This document shows positions 1-8,016 of a stretch of 64,000 nt of DNA, in pieces. This DNA comes from CAVZTX01 sp963778375 (GTDB lineage Bacteria; Chloroflexota; Ktedonobacteria; Ktedonobacterales; Ktedonobacteraceae), in contig CAVZTX010000038.1 in the NCBI GenBank assembly GCA_963778375.1, positions 62,001 through 126,000 of the forward strand, given 5' to 3'. The translations under genes and the position numbers were made by a program. Under the pieces are notes generated by a model. That model made no database searches. It was given only the letters and a program-made list of their open reading frames with translations, and was not told where the DNA came from. How positions within the stretch are numbered: position 1 is the first letter of the stretch; each line of letters starts with the position of its first letter.

Positions 1-1553
1 CAAGCCAGGCATACTTACCCCCAGTTAGCATCGGCTTTCCCTGTTCGTCGCTCTCATAAAGTTCGCGTAGCCCCCATAAGTCGGCATGACGAACCGTCGC
101 AGGATGATGATCTTTAACTTCCCGCCATTTCACAAAGATATCGATAGCGGTACCCTGCTGGATATCGAAGACATTCTCATCCTTCAATCCATCAGGCGCG
201 CCCTCTTTTTTCTTACTATTGCCGTGCAGATCGAGTATGTAGATTTCATCGAAGCTTTGCATCAAGCTGTAGCGCATGCCTCGGAACGTGGGGTTATCGA
301 GATAGCTATGATTCGTGACGAAAGCTAGAATACCATATCCTGCTCGTTCAATATGCCACTGCGCAAAACGCATAAACTTGACGTAATCGTCACTCAACCA
401 TTTCGCCTGAGCGGGCTTTTTCAGTTCAGGGCATCCATCCTTGTAGGCTTCAATCAGCCTGGTGATCCACGTACCTTTATTTAGAGAATGTCCTGCATAG
501 GGCGGATTGCCCAGCACTACCATCACCGGATACTCTTGTGTCCCCTGGGATGCCTTGTTGCTCACATCAAGAATAGCACGCCCAGGCGTTTCTTCATCTC
601 GCTGGAATATCTCCCCCAACGTATTGATCAAATAAATACCCAAACGTTTGCCGTCCTTGAGGTCATACGCCCATGGACTACGCTCCGACTCTGACAGGTC
701 TAGCCCGGCAAGCTGCATTCCTAAATTGAGGTGTGCTATCAGATATGGGGTTAGAAGTAGTTCAAAACCGGAGAGACTTGGCAGCAGATGGTCTCGTGCA
801 TATTCGTACCACAATGAATTATTGCCAGTTCGTCGATACATTTCCCGAACGTGATCTATCACGCCATGTAAAAATGCGCCACTGCCGCACGCTGGATCAA
901 GTGTCACTACACGCGGTCTATGTTCCAGCATAGTCTTGCCGTACTTATCTGTGCGTATGTAAGGAATGGTAGATGCATCAGCCAGCCCATCCTGGCAACC
1001 AAAGCGGGATCGCAGCAGAAGGTCGACCGAACGCACGATGTATGAGACGACTGACTGTGGCGTATAGTAGACCCCGCGTGAATCACGTAGTCCTGGATCA
1101 TAATAGGTCAGAAACATCTCGTAGAAATGTATCAGGCGTTCGAAGCCACCCGTCAGCGCGTGAAAGTCAGTCTCCGCAAGCACCTGCACCAGGTCATCCA
1201 TTGCTTTTATGAGAAGCTCGTTATCCTGGCCAACATCCGTGATTGTGCCAAAAAGCATGAGAGGGTCAGTGGACGAAATAATGCTCATAGCGTACTGCCG
1301 ATTGAAGGATAGTTCGCCATTGTGCATATGGCGTGCCATAAAAAAACCATACACAAGCGTCTGAGCGAACGTATCGGCAAATTGAGGATACAGTCAAATC
1401 GGGAAGCAAGACCTTCTGAAATCTCTCGTACAGGTCTCGCAGCATACGAGAATTTGCTCCCTCTGTCAAAGCATCAATAGTCAAATCCCGTATATTGTAT
1501 GCGATGAGTGCTATACACCCGGCTAGCTCCTCCGTCCGATGGAGCTTATTCAT
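1..1553 (-). CDS. Type ISP-like N6-adenine DNA methylase (partial, frameshifted)
   Basis: The minus-strand frame encodes an adenine-specific DNA methyltransferase of the type ISP restriction-modification kind. Motif I reads LDPACGSGAFLHGV (near 880-910). The catalytic motif IV reads LGNPPYAGHS (near 485-520). The later stretch LHGNSKKKEGAPDGLKDENV is typical of this family. The gene runs off the left edge, so the target-recognition end is not visible. The start at 1553 (MNKLHRTEELAG) overlaps the stop of the upstream membrane gene as ATGA. One frame change at about 1383-1392 separates the first ~55 codons (ending LLPDLTV) from QFADTFAQTLVYGFFMAR. It is either a sequencing error or a true inactivation. 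No N-terminal helicase or nuclease domain is present before this start, so the enzyme is shorter than full type ISP proteins. Confidence 0.8.
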
Positions 1554-1903
1554 AATGATCTGTGAATAAAGATTTGAAGACCTACATAGAGGAGAAACAT
1601 GAGAGCGGCCCCAATCAGGAATGCCACTATTGATTTATGCAGGATAATACCGCCGATACTGAAAATAATCAGTAGTACCAGCGCAAAAAGTAGAAATGCT
1701 CCGCCCAGGCGCACAGAGCGCCGGTACTGCCAGGACGCCCGTTCCCTACTCGCCCGTGTCCTACGCACAAGCCTACGACTCTGATAAATACTAAAGACTC
1801 CCTGTCCTGCCAGCGCACCAATGAAAATCCCAACGAAATAGAGATTGTCGAAGAGCATGGTAAGCATACTGGATGTCACTCCCTTTTTAGTCTTTCCTAC
1901 CAT
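1550..1903 (-). CDS. small membrane protein upstream of methylase
   Basis: This is a 117-residue protein of unknown function. It has a hydrophobic segment near residues 16-36 (LYFVGIFIGALAGQGVF) and two more near 70-110, separated by a very basic loop (SRRLVRRTRASRERASWQYRRS). It is likely an inner-membrane protein with three helices. Its stop codon overlaps the ATG of the methylase gene (ATGA), so the two are probably translated together. A shorter start at MLTMLFDNLY, about 13 codons in, has a better ribosome site (AAAGGGAG). I do not recognise the family. Confidence 0.6.
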   Translation of the reverse strand: MVGKTKKGVTSSMLTMLFDNLYFVGIFIGALAGQGVFSIYQSRRLVRRTRASRERASWQYRRSVRLGGAFLLFALVLLIIFSIGGIILHKSIVAFLIGAALMFLLYVGLQIFIHRSL

Positions 1904-2095
1904 CTTTTCTACGTTTCCCTATTGCTCTATTGTACTACTTATCTCGGCTCTTCGTCAGGTAGCACTTCAATTTAGCATGAGGTGTAAAAGAGAGTGTTTT
2001 AGTTGCTATTAGGTACGGTGAGAAAGTTGGAGTTATATGGGAATTTTGGGAATGTTGAAAACAGGTACCACTGGTCACAAGGAACTAAGTTGTAA

Positions 2096-2166
2096 GCCGA
2101 CGAGGGGACTTGAACCCCTAACCTGATGCTTACAAAGCAACTGCTCTGCCATTGAGCTACATCGGC
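2096..2166 (-). tRNA. tRNA-Thr (anticodon UGU)
   Basis: The minus strand folds into a complete cloverleaf. The acceptor stem is GCCGATG/CGTCGGC, the D arm is GCTC-AATGGCA-GAGC, the anticodon loop is TTTGTAA with anticodon TGT, and the T arm is AGGGG-TTCAAGT-CCCCT. One T-T mismatch is seen in the anticodon stem. The CCA end is not encoded. The 71-nt length is normal. Confidence 0.93.
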
Positions 2167-2250
2167 ACATCGTCCACTGGACAGGTGTAATATACCATAT
2201 TTGTCAAGAAAAAAGTCTGGAAGATAAGCCCTACAGCACGCCTTCATAGA

Positions 2251-2772
2251 TTAAATCAACAGGTAGTTCCAGATCAAGTTGCTCAAGCTTGATGCTCTGT
2301 TTGCAGTAAAACGTTCCTGCTTCCAGCCCATCGAACGCCGATATACCTCAATATATTGCTCATCCTGACTTACGAGAATATATACCTCAAGTGTGGGACA
2401 GCGCATATAACGGGCAAATTTCTCTGTCCGATCATACCTTTCGGTGCTGGGTGAAAGCACTTCAAAGACAATCAATGGTGATCGAATCATGAAAGGTTTC
2501 AGCCGTTTATCTTTATCCCAATCTGCCCGATCACAAGTCAGCACAACATCTGGGACGACAGGAGGCTTACCTGGAATGGCGACATATTGTTCTCGATGGG
2601 TGCGGCACGGACCATTCGTGCTCAGATGCTCGCGTAACAGGATCTCAATATTAGAAGCAATGGCACTATGTTCTGGGGTTGAGCCAGTCGTATCGTAAAC
2701 AATACCATCAATGAGTTCATAGCGGTAAGGACTTTCAACACTAATCAACTGCTCAAACGCCTCTTCTGTCAT
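2251..2772 (-). CDS. Uma2 family endonuclease-like protein (DUF820)
   Basis: The protein matches the Uma2/DUF820 family, a PD-(D/E)XK nuclease fold common in cyanobacteria and Chloroflexota, with mostly unknown biological roles. Visible hallmarks are YELIDGIVYD near the N terminus, the PDVVLTCD strand carrying the metal-binding Asp, and IVFEVLSPSTERYDRTEKF with the E-V-L-S core, followed by YILVSQDEQYIEVYRR. The start was placed at the ATG of MTEEAFEQL. A TTG five codons upstream is possible, and neither has a clear ribosome site. These genes usually stand alone, and nothing in the neighbourhood suggests a pathway. Confidence 0.8.
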   Translation of the reverse strand: MTEEAFEQLISVESPYRYELIDGIVYDTTGSTPEHSAIASNIEILLREHLSTNGPCRTHREQYVAIPGKPPVVPDVVLTCDRADWDKDKRLKPFMIRSPLIVFEVLSPSTERYDRTEKFARYMRCPTLEVYILVSQDEQYIEVYRRSMGWKQERFTANRASSLSNLIWNYLLI

Positions 2773-2850
2773 ATGGATACCGTGCAAATCATAGCTCTGC
2801 TATTCCGAACAATAGCCTATATTGCATCAACTCTCATAAGTTAGTCATCG

Positions 2851-3564
2851 TTACCGATCATAGTACAGGATGCGCCCGCAGTTGCTGCACGTTTGTAGTT
2901 CCGTGCTGATGCGAACCCGCTGCAACTCGCTGACAGTCAGAATCACCCGGCACCATTGGCACGAATTTTGCTCAACCTTCGAAATGGCCCGTCCCTGCTT
3001 GGAACGCCGCATTGCATCGTACCGTTTCAAAAGTTCAGCATCGATGCTGACTGTGAATTGTGTGCGCTTTGTTTGTAACTCTTGCCGCCGCGTCTCCAGT
3101 TGGTCGCGACGTGTAACCAGGACAGCATTTCCCTTTGACCAGTCTTCCTCTGCCTGCTGTAGCACCTTTGCCTTACGCTGGGCCATCTCTTGCAATGACT
3201 CAGTCGACTCCATCATCTCCAGCGCCAATTCTTCCTGGCGATTCTGCTGCGCTCGCAATCGCTGCATCTCCTGCTGCAATGCAGCCAGTTCTTTTGGATT
3301 GGTTACAGCACCACTATAGAGACGCTGTTCCTGCATAGCGAGACGGCGGTTTATGTCTTCAAGTGCCCATTCCGCCTCTTTCTGAGCTTGTTGTCCAGAA
3401 CGTAATTGTTGCTGCACCGTATTACACTCAGCTCGAAGCTTCTGTAACGTAGAATCTCCCGAAAGTGAATGTACGATTGCCTGCTGTTCGGCTGTGACAC
3501 GTTCCAGTTCGAGATCAAGCTGCTGCAACTGAAAAAGCGCCGCAGCTATCTGTGTCGTGCTCAT
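2851..3564 (-). CDS. coiled-coil zinc-ribbon protein
   Basis: This 237-residue protein has a long alpha-helical hairpin (residues ~5-180, rich in Q, E, L and R heptads). A C-terminal zinc ribbon follows, with pairs CQWC and CSNC. This is the architecture of the CT398-like coiled-coil hairpin plus C4-type zinc ribbon family, thought to act as an adaptor in nucleic-acid or secretion-related complexes, though its exact role is unknown. The ATG at 3564 follows an AGGAG site. It stands alone on the minus strand, divergent from the cupin gene. Confidence 0.8.
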   Translation of the reverse strand: MSTTQIAAALFQLQQLDLELERVTAEQQAIVHSLSGDSTLQKLRAECNTVQQQLRSGQQAQKEAEWALEDINRRLAMQEQRLYSGAVTNPKELAALQQEMQRLRAQQNRQEELALEMMESTESLQEMAQRKAKVLQQAEEDWSKGNAVLVTRRDQLETRRQELQTKRTQFTVSIDAELLKRYDAMRRSKQGRAISKVEQNSCQWCRVILTVSELQRVRISTELQTCSNCGRILYYDR

Positions 3565-3761
3565 CGGTAGATGATTCTCCTTTCCGACCGACGACGTGGC
3601 TGAGATGGGGTTTAGATTCTAATTGTATCTCTCTCATAGGATGACTGCAAGGCCTTCAACACAGCTTCTGGTATGTTTCTTAACACGAGTATCATTTTCT
3701 CTTCACAACCGTAGTATATACTGAGAAGAAAACTTATCTCATTAGGGAAGGAGAAAAGGTC

Positions 3762-4232
3762 ATGCAAGTTGTTCGTTGGCAGGAGGCAACATTGCCCCAG
3801 GAACAAGAATTACGAAGACGTATGCAACAGGAAGGACTCTCTCCTTACACATGGTCAAATGGTCCCGGCGACAGCTATGCCGTACATAGCCATAGCTATG
3901 AAAAAGTATTGTATTGTGTGAGTGGCTCCATTCGTTTTGTGCTCCCAGATGGCCTTGATGCTGCCGGAAATATGACCTTTATCGATCTCACTCCTGGCGA
4001 CTGTATGATTTTACCTCCAGGCGTACGCCATAGTGCTCTGGTAGGTCCTCACGGCGTAACCTGCCTGGAAGCACACGCGCAAAACGCTAAGATAGCTCTT
4101 CCTATCCATATTTTGTGGTATACTCCTAGAGGTGCAGGCTTCGTACCTGTAGGGGCAAGGGGTAGGGAGATGCTGGGTAGGGGCCTTGTGCTTGCCCTCG
4201 TTGCCCTTCGTACCTGTAGGGGCAAGGGGTAG
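3762..4232 (+). CDS. cupin-domain protein with repeat-derived C terminus
   Basis: This is a small single-domain cupin. Residues ~35-75 contain the first metal motif (H-S-H-S-YEKVLYCVSG), and residues ~80-110 contain PGDCMILPPGVRHSA, the second motif. The ATG follows a strong AAGGAG. The substrate is unknown. From residue ~126 onward the reading frame runs into the first copy of a tandem intergenic repeat and ends inside the second, so the last ~30 residues (from GFVPVGARGREML on) are encoded by repeat DNA. The true ancestral end probably lay near 4130, and the insertion appears to have removed it. Confidence 0.8.
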   Translation: MQVVRWQEATLPQEQELRRRMQQEGLSPYTWSNGPGDSYAVHSHSYEKVLYCVSGSIRFVLPDGLDAAGNMTFIDLTPGDCMILPPGVRHSALVGPHGVTCLEAHAQNAKIALPIHILWYTPRGAGFVPVGARGREMLGRGLVLALVALRTCRGKG

Positions 4233-4272
4233 GGAGATGCTGGGTAGGGGCCTTGTGCTTGCCCTCGTCGCC
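4140..4272 (+). repeat. 67-bp tandem duplication containing GTAGGGGC-type element
   Basis: Two nearly identical 67-bp copies begin at 4140 and 4207. They differ only in their last few bases. Each holds GTAGGGGCAAGGGG and GCCTTGTGCTTGCCC, resembling the other GTAGGGRC repeats of this window. The first copy and half of the second are translated as the tail of the cupin gene. Confidence 0.85.
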
Positions 4273-4323
4273 TCGTTTCACCGTTGTAAGTATCATTGTA
4301 TAAAGTAGTAGGAGCAGTCATAC

Positions 4324-5085
4324 ATGGGACAACTTGATGGGCGTGTCGCTTTTATCACGGGAGCGGGAAGAGGCATTGGTGCGGCAACCGCGTTGCGCAT
4401 GGCAGAAGAAGGTGCGCGTGTCGCATTAGCGGATGTAGATACCGAAGGCTGTCAGCAGGTCGCAGCCGAACTAGACCGCCTTGGTTCAGAGGGTCTCGTA
4501 GTTCCCTGCAACGTCGCGGACAGCGCGATGGTGCAGGATGCGGTGGATAAAACGGCAAGTCATTTCGGACGCCTGGATATTCTGGTCAATAACGCAGGGG
4601 TACTGCGCGACAATCTGCTCTTCAAGATGTCGGAAGAAGACTGGGATACGGTGATGAACGTGCATCTCAAAGGCGCATTCCTATGTAGCCGCGCTGCCCA
4701 GAAATACATGGTGCAACAGAACTACGGCCGTATCGTCTCGCTCTCCTCAACCTCTGCATTGGGCAATCGTGGCCAGGCCAATTACTCCACCGCCAAAGCT
4801 GGTTTGCAGGGTCTCACTCGTACCCTCTCCATTGAACTTGGCCCATTTGGCATCACCGTCAACGCGGTCGCCCCCGGCTATATTGATACCGAGATGACTC
4901 GCTCCACCGCACGCCGTATGGGACTTGACCCGCAGGAGATGCAGACTCAGGCCGCGAAAACTATTCCCGTGCGTCGCGTCGGGCAGCCTCGCGATATTGC
5001 CAACGTCATCTGCTTCCTCTGTTCGGATGAAGCCGGCTTTGTAAGTGGCCAGATTATCTACGTAGCCGGTGGACCCAGAAGCTAA
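4324..5085 (+). CDS. short-chain dehydrogenase/reductase, FabG-like
   Basis: This is a classical NAD(P)-dependent SDR of 253 residues. The cofactor glycine motif TGAGRGIGAA is near residue 12, LVNNAGV near 88, the catalytic Ser in SLSSTSALG near 140, and Tyr-x-x-x-Lys in YSTAKAG near 155. The C-terminal NVICFLCSDEAGFVSGQ is typical of 3-oxoacyl-ACP reductase and acetoacetyl-CoA reductase members. Substrate cannot be decided from sequence. The ATG follows GTAGGAG. The gene sits between a cupin and guaA without an obvious operon partner. Confidence 0.85.
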   Translation: MGQLDGRVAFITGAGRGIGAATALRMAEEGARVALADVDTEGCQQVAAELDRLGSEGLVVPCNVADSAMVQDAVDKTASHFGRLDILVNNAGVLRDNLLFKMSEEDWDTVMNVHLKGAFLCSRAAQKYMVQQNYGRIVSLSSTSALGNRGQANYSTAKAGLQGLTRTLSIELGPFGITVNAVAPGYIDTEMTRSTARRMGLDPQEMQTQAAKTIPVRRVGQPRDIANVICFLCSDEAGFVSGQIIYVAGGPRS

Positions 5086-5120
5086 ACACCAGGGCAGGCC
5101 ATCTGTCAATCTTCATAATT

Positions 5121-5191
5121 GTCATCCTGAGCGATAGCGAAGGATCTCTCGCCGGGAGCTACACAGATCCTTCGCTATCGCTCAGGATGAC
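5121..5191. repeat. perfect 27-bp inverted repeat (hairpin element)
   Basis: The arms 5121-5147 and 5165-5191 are exact reverse complements, separated by 17 nt. The arm begins GTCATCCTGAGCGATAGCGA. Such hairpins of the CATCCTGAGCGATAGCGAAGG type are dispersed in many genomes as non-autonomous palindromic elements. Here it lies between the SDR and guaA and could also act as a bidirectional transcription barrier, although no T-run follows. Confidence 0.9.
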
Positions 5192-5234
5192 ATTAGGGAC
5201 CTGCCCTTGATAATAATCTTGCGGGAGGAAAACC

Positions 5235-6978
5235 ATGCAGTCCTCGGAGCGCCGGCAGGCAATTATCATCCTTGATTTTGGATCACAATACAGCCGACTG
5301 ATTACCCGCCGTGTGCGAGAATTGCATGTCTACAGCGAACTCGTGCCTGCAACAACGACCCTCGCGCAACTCCAGCAAAATCCACACCTTGACATTCGGG
5401 GCTTCATACTCTCAGGAGGTCCCGCCAGTGTCTACGACAAGTCAGGCCCCCATTTGTGATCCCGCTATTCTCTCTAGCGGCTTACCCGTATTAGGTATTT
5501 GCTACGGTATGCAGCTACTGGCTCAGCAGTTAGGAGGCTTTGTCGCACCCGCCAGCGGATATCGCGAATATGGCCCGGCAACCCTCGAAGTGCTGCCAGA
5601 AGCGGCAAGTGATCGACAAATCTTCCGTATCTTTGAGGGTATCTCTGCCACTCCCGCACAAACGGAGCAATTGGATGCACCACCATCCTTCACTCCCCTG
5701 CGTCTACCCGTCTGGATGAGCCACGGTGATAGTGTAGCCACCTTACCGCCTGGTTTCAAAACCCTGGCTTGTACCGAAAGCAATCCTGTAGCCGTCATCG
5801 CTAACGCTCAGGGCATGGTCGGCCTGCAATTCCATCCCGAAGTGAGTCATACACCGCAAGGAAAAGCGATCCTTCGCAACTTTCTCTACCGCATCTGCGG
5901 CTGTGAACCCACCTGGACTACCAGTTCCGCGATTGATGAGGCAGTTGAACAAATTCGCCAGCAGGTGGGTGATGAACGAGTCATCTGTGGACTCTCTGGC
6001 GGGGTCAATTCCGCTGTAGCTGCCCTACTCGTGCATCGTGCCATCGGTGACCAACTGACCTGCATCTTCGTAGACACCGGCTGTTTGCGTGCCGGTGAAC
6101 GAGAACAGGTCGTTGACACATTCAGCCGCCACCTGCACATCCCCCTGGTAGTCGTCGATGCCCGCCAGCGTTTCCTGGCACGCCTCGCAGATGTGATTGA
6201 CCCTGAACAGAAACGCAAAATCATCGGCGAAGAGTTTATCCGCGTCTTCGAGGAAGAGGCAATTCGCCAATCGGGCTCGACCGTAGGAGCTGATACATCG
6301 GCGATAATCACGATAATCCCAACTGCCGTAGGGGCCGATGTATCGCGCCCAACGCCGATGTATCGGCCAAATGCAGGTCCAATCACCTTCCTGGCCCAGG
6401 GAACCCTTTACCCCGACGTAATCGAGAGTACCAGCCACGATACCGCATCTACCGCGACACGCATCAAAACCCACCACAACGTCGGTGGTTTGCCCGCAGA
6501 AATGGTCTTGAAACTGGTTGAACCCCTTCGCATGCTCTTTAAAGACGAAGTACGCGAGATCGGCATAGCGCTTGGATTGCCGGAAGAGTGGGTCTGGCGT
6601 CACCCCTTCCCAGGTCCCGGCCTGGCAATTCGCATCATTGGAGCAGTCGATGAGGCTCGCCTCGAAACATTGCGAGCCGCCGACGCCATTGTGATCGACG
6701 AGATTCGCCGTGCCGGTATCTACCGCGAGCTTGGGCAAGCCTTCGCCGTACTCACCCCTTTGCAAAGTGTCGGCGTGATGGGCGATGGCCGCACCTACGC
6801 CAACGTTGTAGCAGTGCGAGCCGTCACAACCGGCGACTTCATGACCGCGGACTGGGCGCGTCTCTCACCCGATCTCCTGGCCCGCATCTCCCACCGCATC
6901 GTCAACGAGGTGCCCGGAGTCAATCGCGTGGTGTACGATATCACCTCGAAGCCGCCTGCAACGATTGAGTGGGAATAG
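5235..6978 (+). CDS. guaA: GMP synthase (glutamine-hydrolysing), frameshifted, with coding repeat insertion
   Basis: GuaA makes GMP from XMP, ATP and glutamine. The N-terminal class I amidotransferase shows IILDFGSQYSRLITRRVRE, the nucleophile in LGICYGMQLLAQQLGG and the His in QFHPEVS. The ATP pyrophosphatase part shows GLSGGVNSAVAA, and the dimerisation domain ends in PATIEWE. The ATG at 5235 follows GGGAGG. A frame change sits in the C-run at 5447-5451; removing one C restores SGPICDPAIL. Two oddities are present. The P-loop reads SGGVNS where SGGVDS is usual. About 33 extra residues, encoded at ~6280-6380, sit just before FLAQGTLYPDVIES and consist of GTAGGRGC-type repeat DNA. Function is probable if the frameshift is a read error. 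Confidence 0.88.
6283..6380 (+). repeat. in-frame palindromic repeat insertion within guaA
   Basis: Two related segments, starting GTAGGAGCTGATACATCGGC and GTAGGGGCCGATGTATCG, are followed by GCCGATGTATCGGCC. Each has an imperfect CCGAT-RYA-ATCGG dyad. They are translated as VGADTSAI and VGADVSRPTP, residues absent from ordinary GuaA between the P-loop domain and the QGTLYPD motif. Confidence 0.75.
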
Positions 6979-7006
6979 CTGACATGGCATTTGCATAATC
7001 CGGCAT

Positions 7007-7030
7007 GGCACCCGCAAGGAGTGCCACTAC
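7007..7030 (-). repeat. GTAG(T)GGCAC-type palindromic repeat
   Basis: The minus strand reads GTAGTGGCACTCCTTGCGGG and continues to GTGCC, a stem of GGCAC(T/C) arms around CTTGCG. It lies between guaA and the NUDIX gene and belongs to the dispersed GTAGGGRC family. Confidence 0.6.
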
Positions 7031-7087
7031 TAACTAATCGACGAGAAGATCGCAAGCCGCTGTGGCTGTATTGAGAATGGTTATACA

Positions 7088-7903
7088 ATGCTCGAATTCG
7101 AAATCTTAGCTCGTGGCCTCTATCGCCCCGACCAACTCAACATCACCTACAATCCATCCCTATCTATGCCCATCACCCCTACAATCCAGCAATGGATGGA
7201 CACCCTCTGGCAACAAAAACTGGCAATCGCACGCGAAAAAGGCTTTCCGCTTTTCGATGCACCTCTCTTCCGCTTAATCCACGCCGAAGCACAGCCCAAT
7301 GGGACACTACACCTGGTACTAGGAAATACCAGCTACAAAGAATACGTCACGACACGAGTTCCAGAGTTTGCCCAGGGACGCACCCGCCAGGAACTCGGCA
7401 ATGCTCTCTCCGTCTGCTCCGTCGTCGAGACCTCCGACGGCTACATCTTGCTCAACAAGCGTCAAGGCGTAGACGTATACAATGGTCGCTACCACGTCAT
7501 CGGCGGCTTCTTCGAACGCGAACTCGACATGACCACCCACCCCGATCCCTTCCAGGCCATCCGCCGCGAAATCCGCGAAGAAACAGGAATCCAGTCCGCC
7601 GACATTCAAGAACAATACTGCCTCGGCGTCGTCTACGACGTTGCAACCCCCCACGGCGAAATCTGCTTTCTGACTCGCTTGAATATTCCGTTAGCTGAGG
7701 TACAGAAGAGGACGCCTGAGGAGGATGAAATTAAGGAGTTACTCTCTCTGAGGGTGACATCTGAAAATTTGAGAGAGTTTGTACTGAGCAATCATGGCAA
7801 TATTTCGGCGACGGGTGAGCCGAATTTGTTGATGTATGGGGCATTGAGCTTTGGGGAGGGGTGGTTTGAAGAGGTAATGCAACAACTGAACTCTTCCATA
7901 TGA
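7088..7903 (+). CDS. NUDIX hydrolase domain protein
   Basis: This is a 271-residue protein with a NUDIX fold in its second half. The Nudix box is recognisable as GGFFERELDM... then REIREETGI near residues ~138-166. The spacing between the GG and the REXXEE helix is several residues longer than the canonical box. The N-terminal ~100 residues (LEFEILARGLYRPDQL..., then FAQGRTRQELGNALSVCSVV) are not part of the catalytic fold. The substrate is a nucleoside-diphosphate derivative by family, otherwise unknown. The start ATG has only a weak ribosome site. Confidence 0.8.
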   Translation: MLEFEILARGLYRPDQLNITYNPSLSMPITPTIQQWMDTLWQQKLAIAREKGFPLFDAPLFRLIHAEAQPNGTLHLVLGNTSYKEYVTTRVPEFAQGRTRQELGNALSVCSVVETSDGYILLNKRQGVDVYNGRYHVIGGFFERELDMTTHPDPFQAIRREIREETGIQSADIQEQYCLGVVYDVATPHGEICFLTRLNIPLAEVQKRTPEEDEIKELLSLRVTSENLREFVLSNHGNISATGEPNLLMYGALSFGEGWFEEVMQQLNSSI

Positions 7904-7919
7904 TCTATTGCTCTGCATA

Positions 7920-7948
7920 TTGCCACCAATTCAACACTACAGTATAAT
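7920..7948 (+). promoter_or_regulatory. sigma70-type promoter of the FHA-ABC gene
   Basis: A -35 TTGCCA (7920-7925) and a -10 TATAAT (7943-7948) are separated by 17 nt. The GTG start of the downstream gene lies about 70 nt further. Confidence 0.65.
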
Positions 7949-8016
7949 AACCCCTAGAGCAAATCCAATTGCTTCATGCTTATTTGAATCATCCCAAAAA
8001 GTAGTAGGAGAGAGCG

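Noticed and set aside
1..1553. BREX PglX methylase
   Set aside because: The segment LHGNSKKKEGAPDG...FDIQQG fits type ISP enzymes, and no other BREX gene is nearby.
6025..6765. 246-residue frame antisense to guaA
   Set aside because: It overlaps conserved guaA coding sequence completely and has no recognisable domain.
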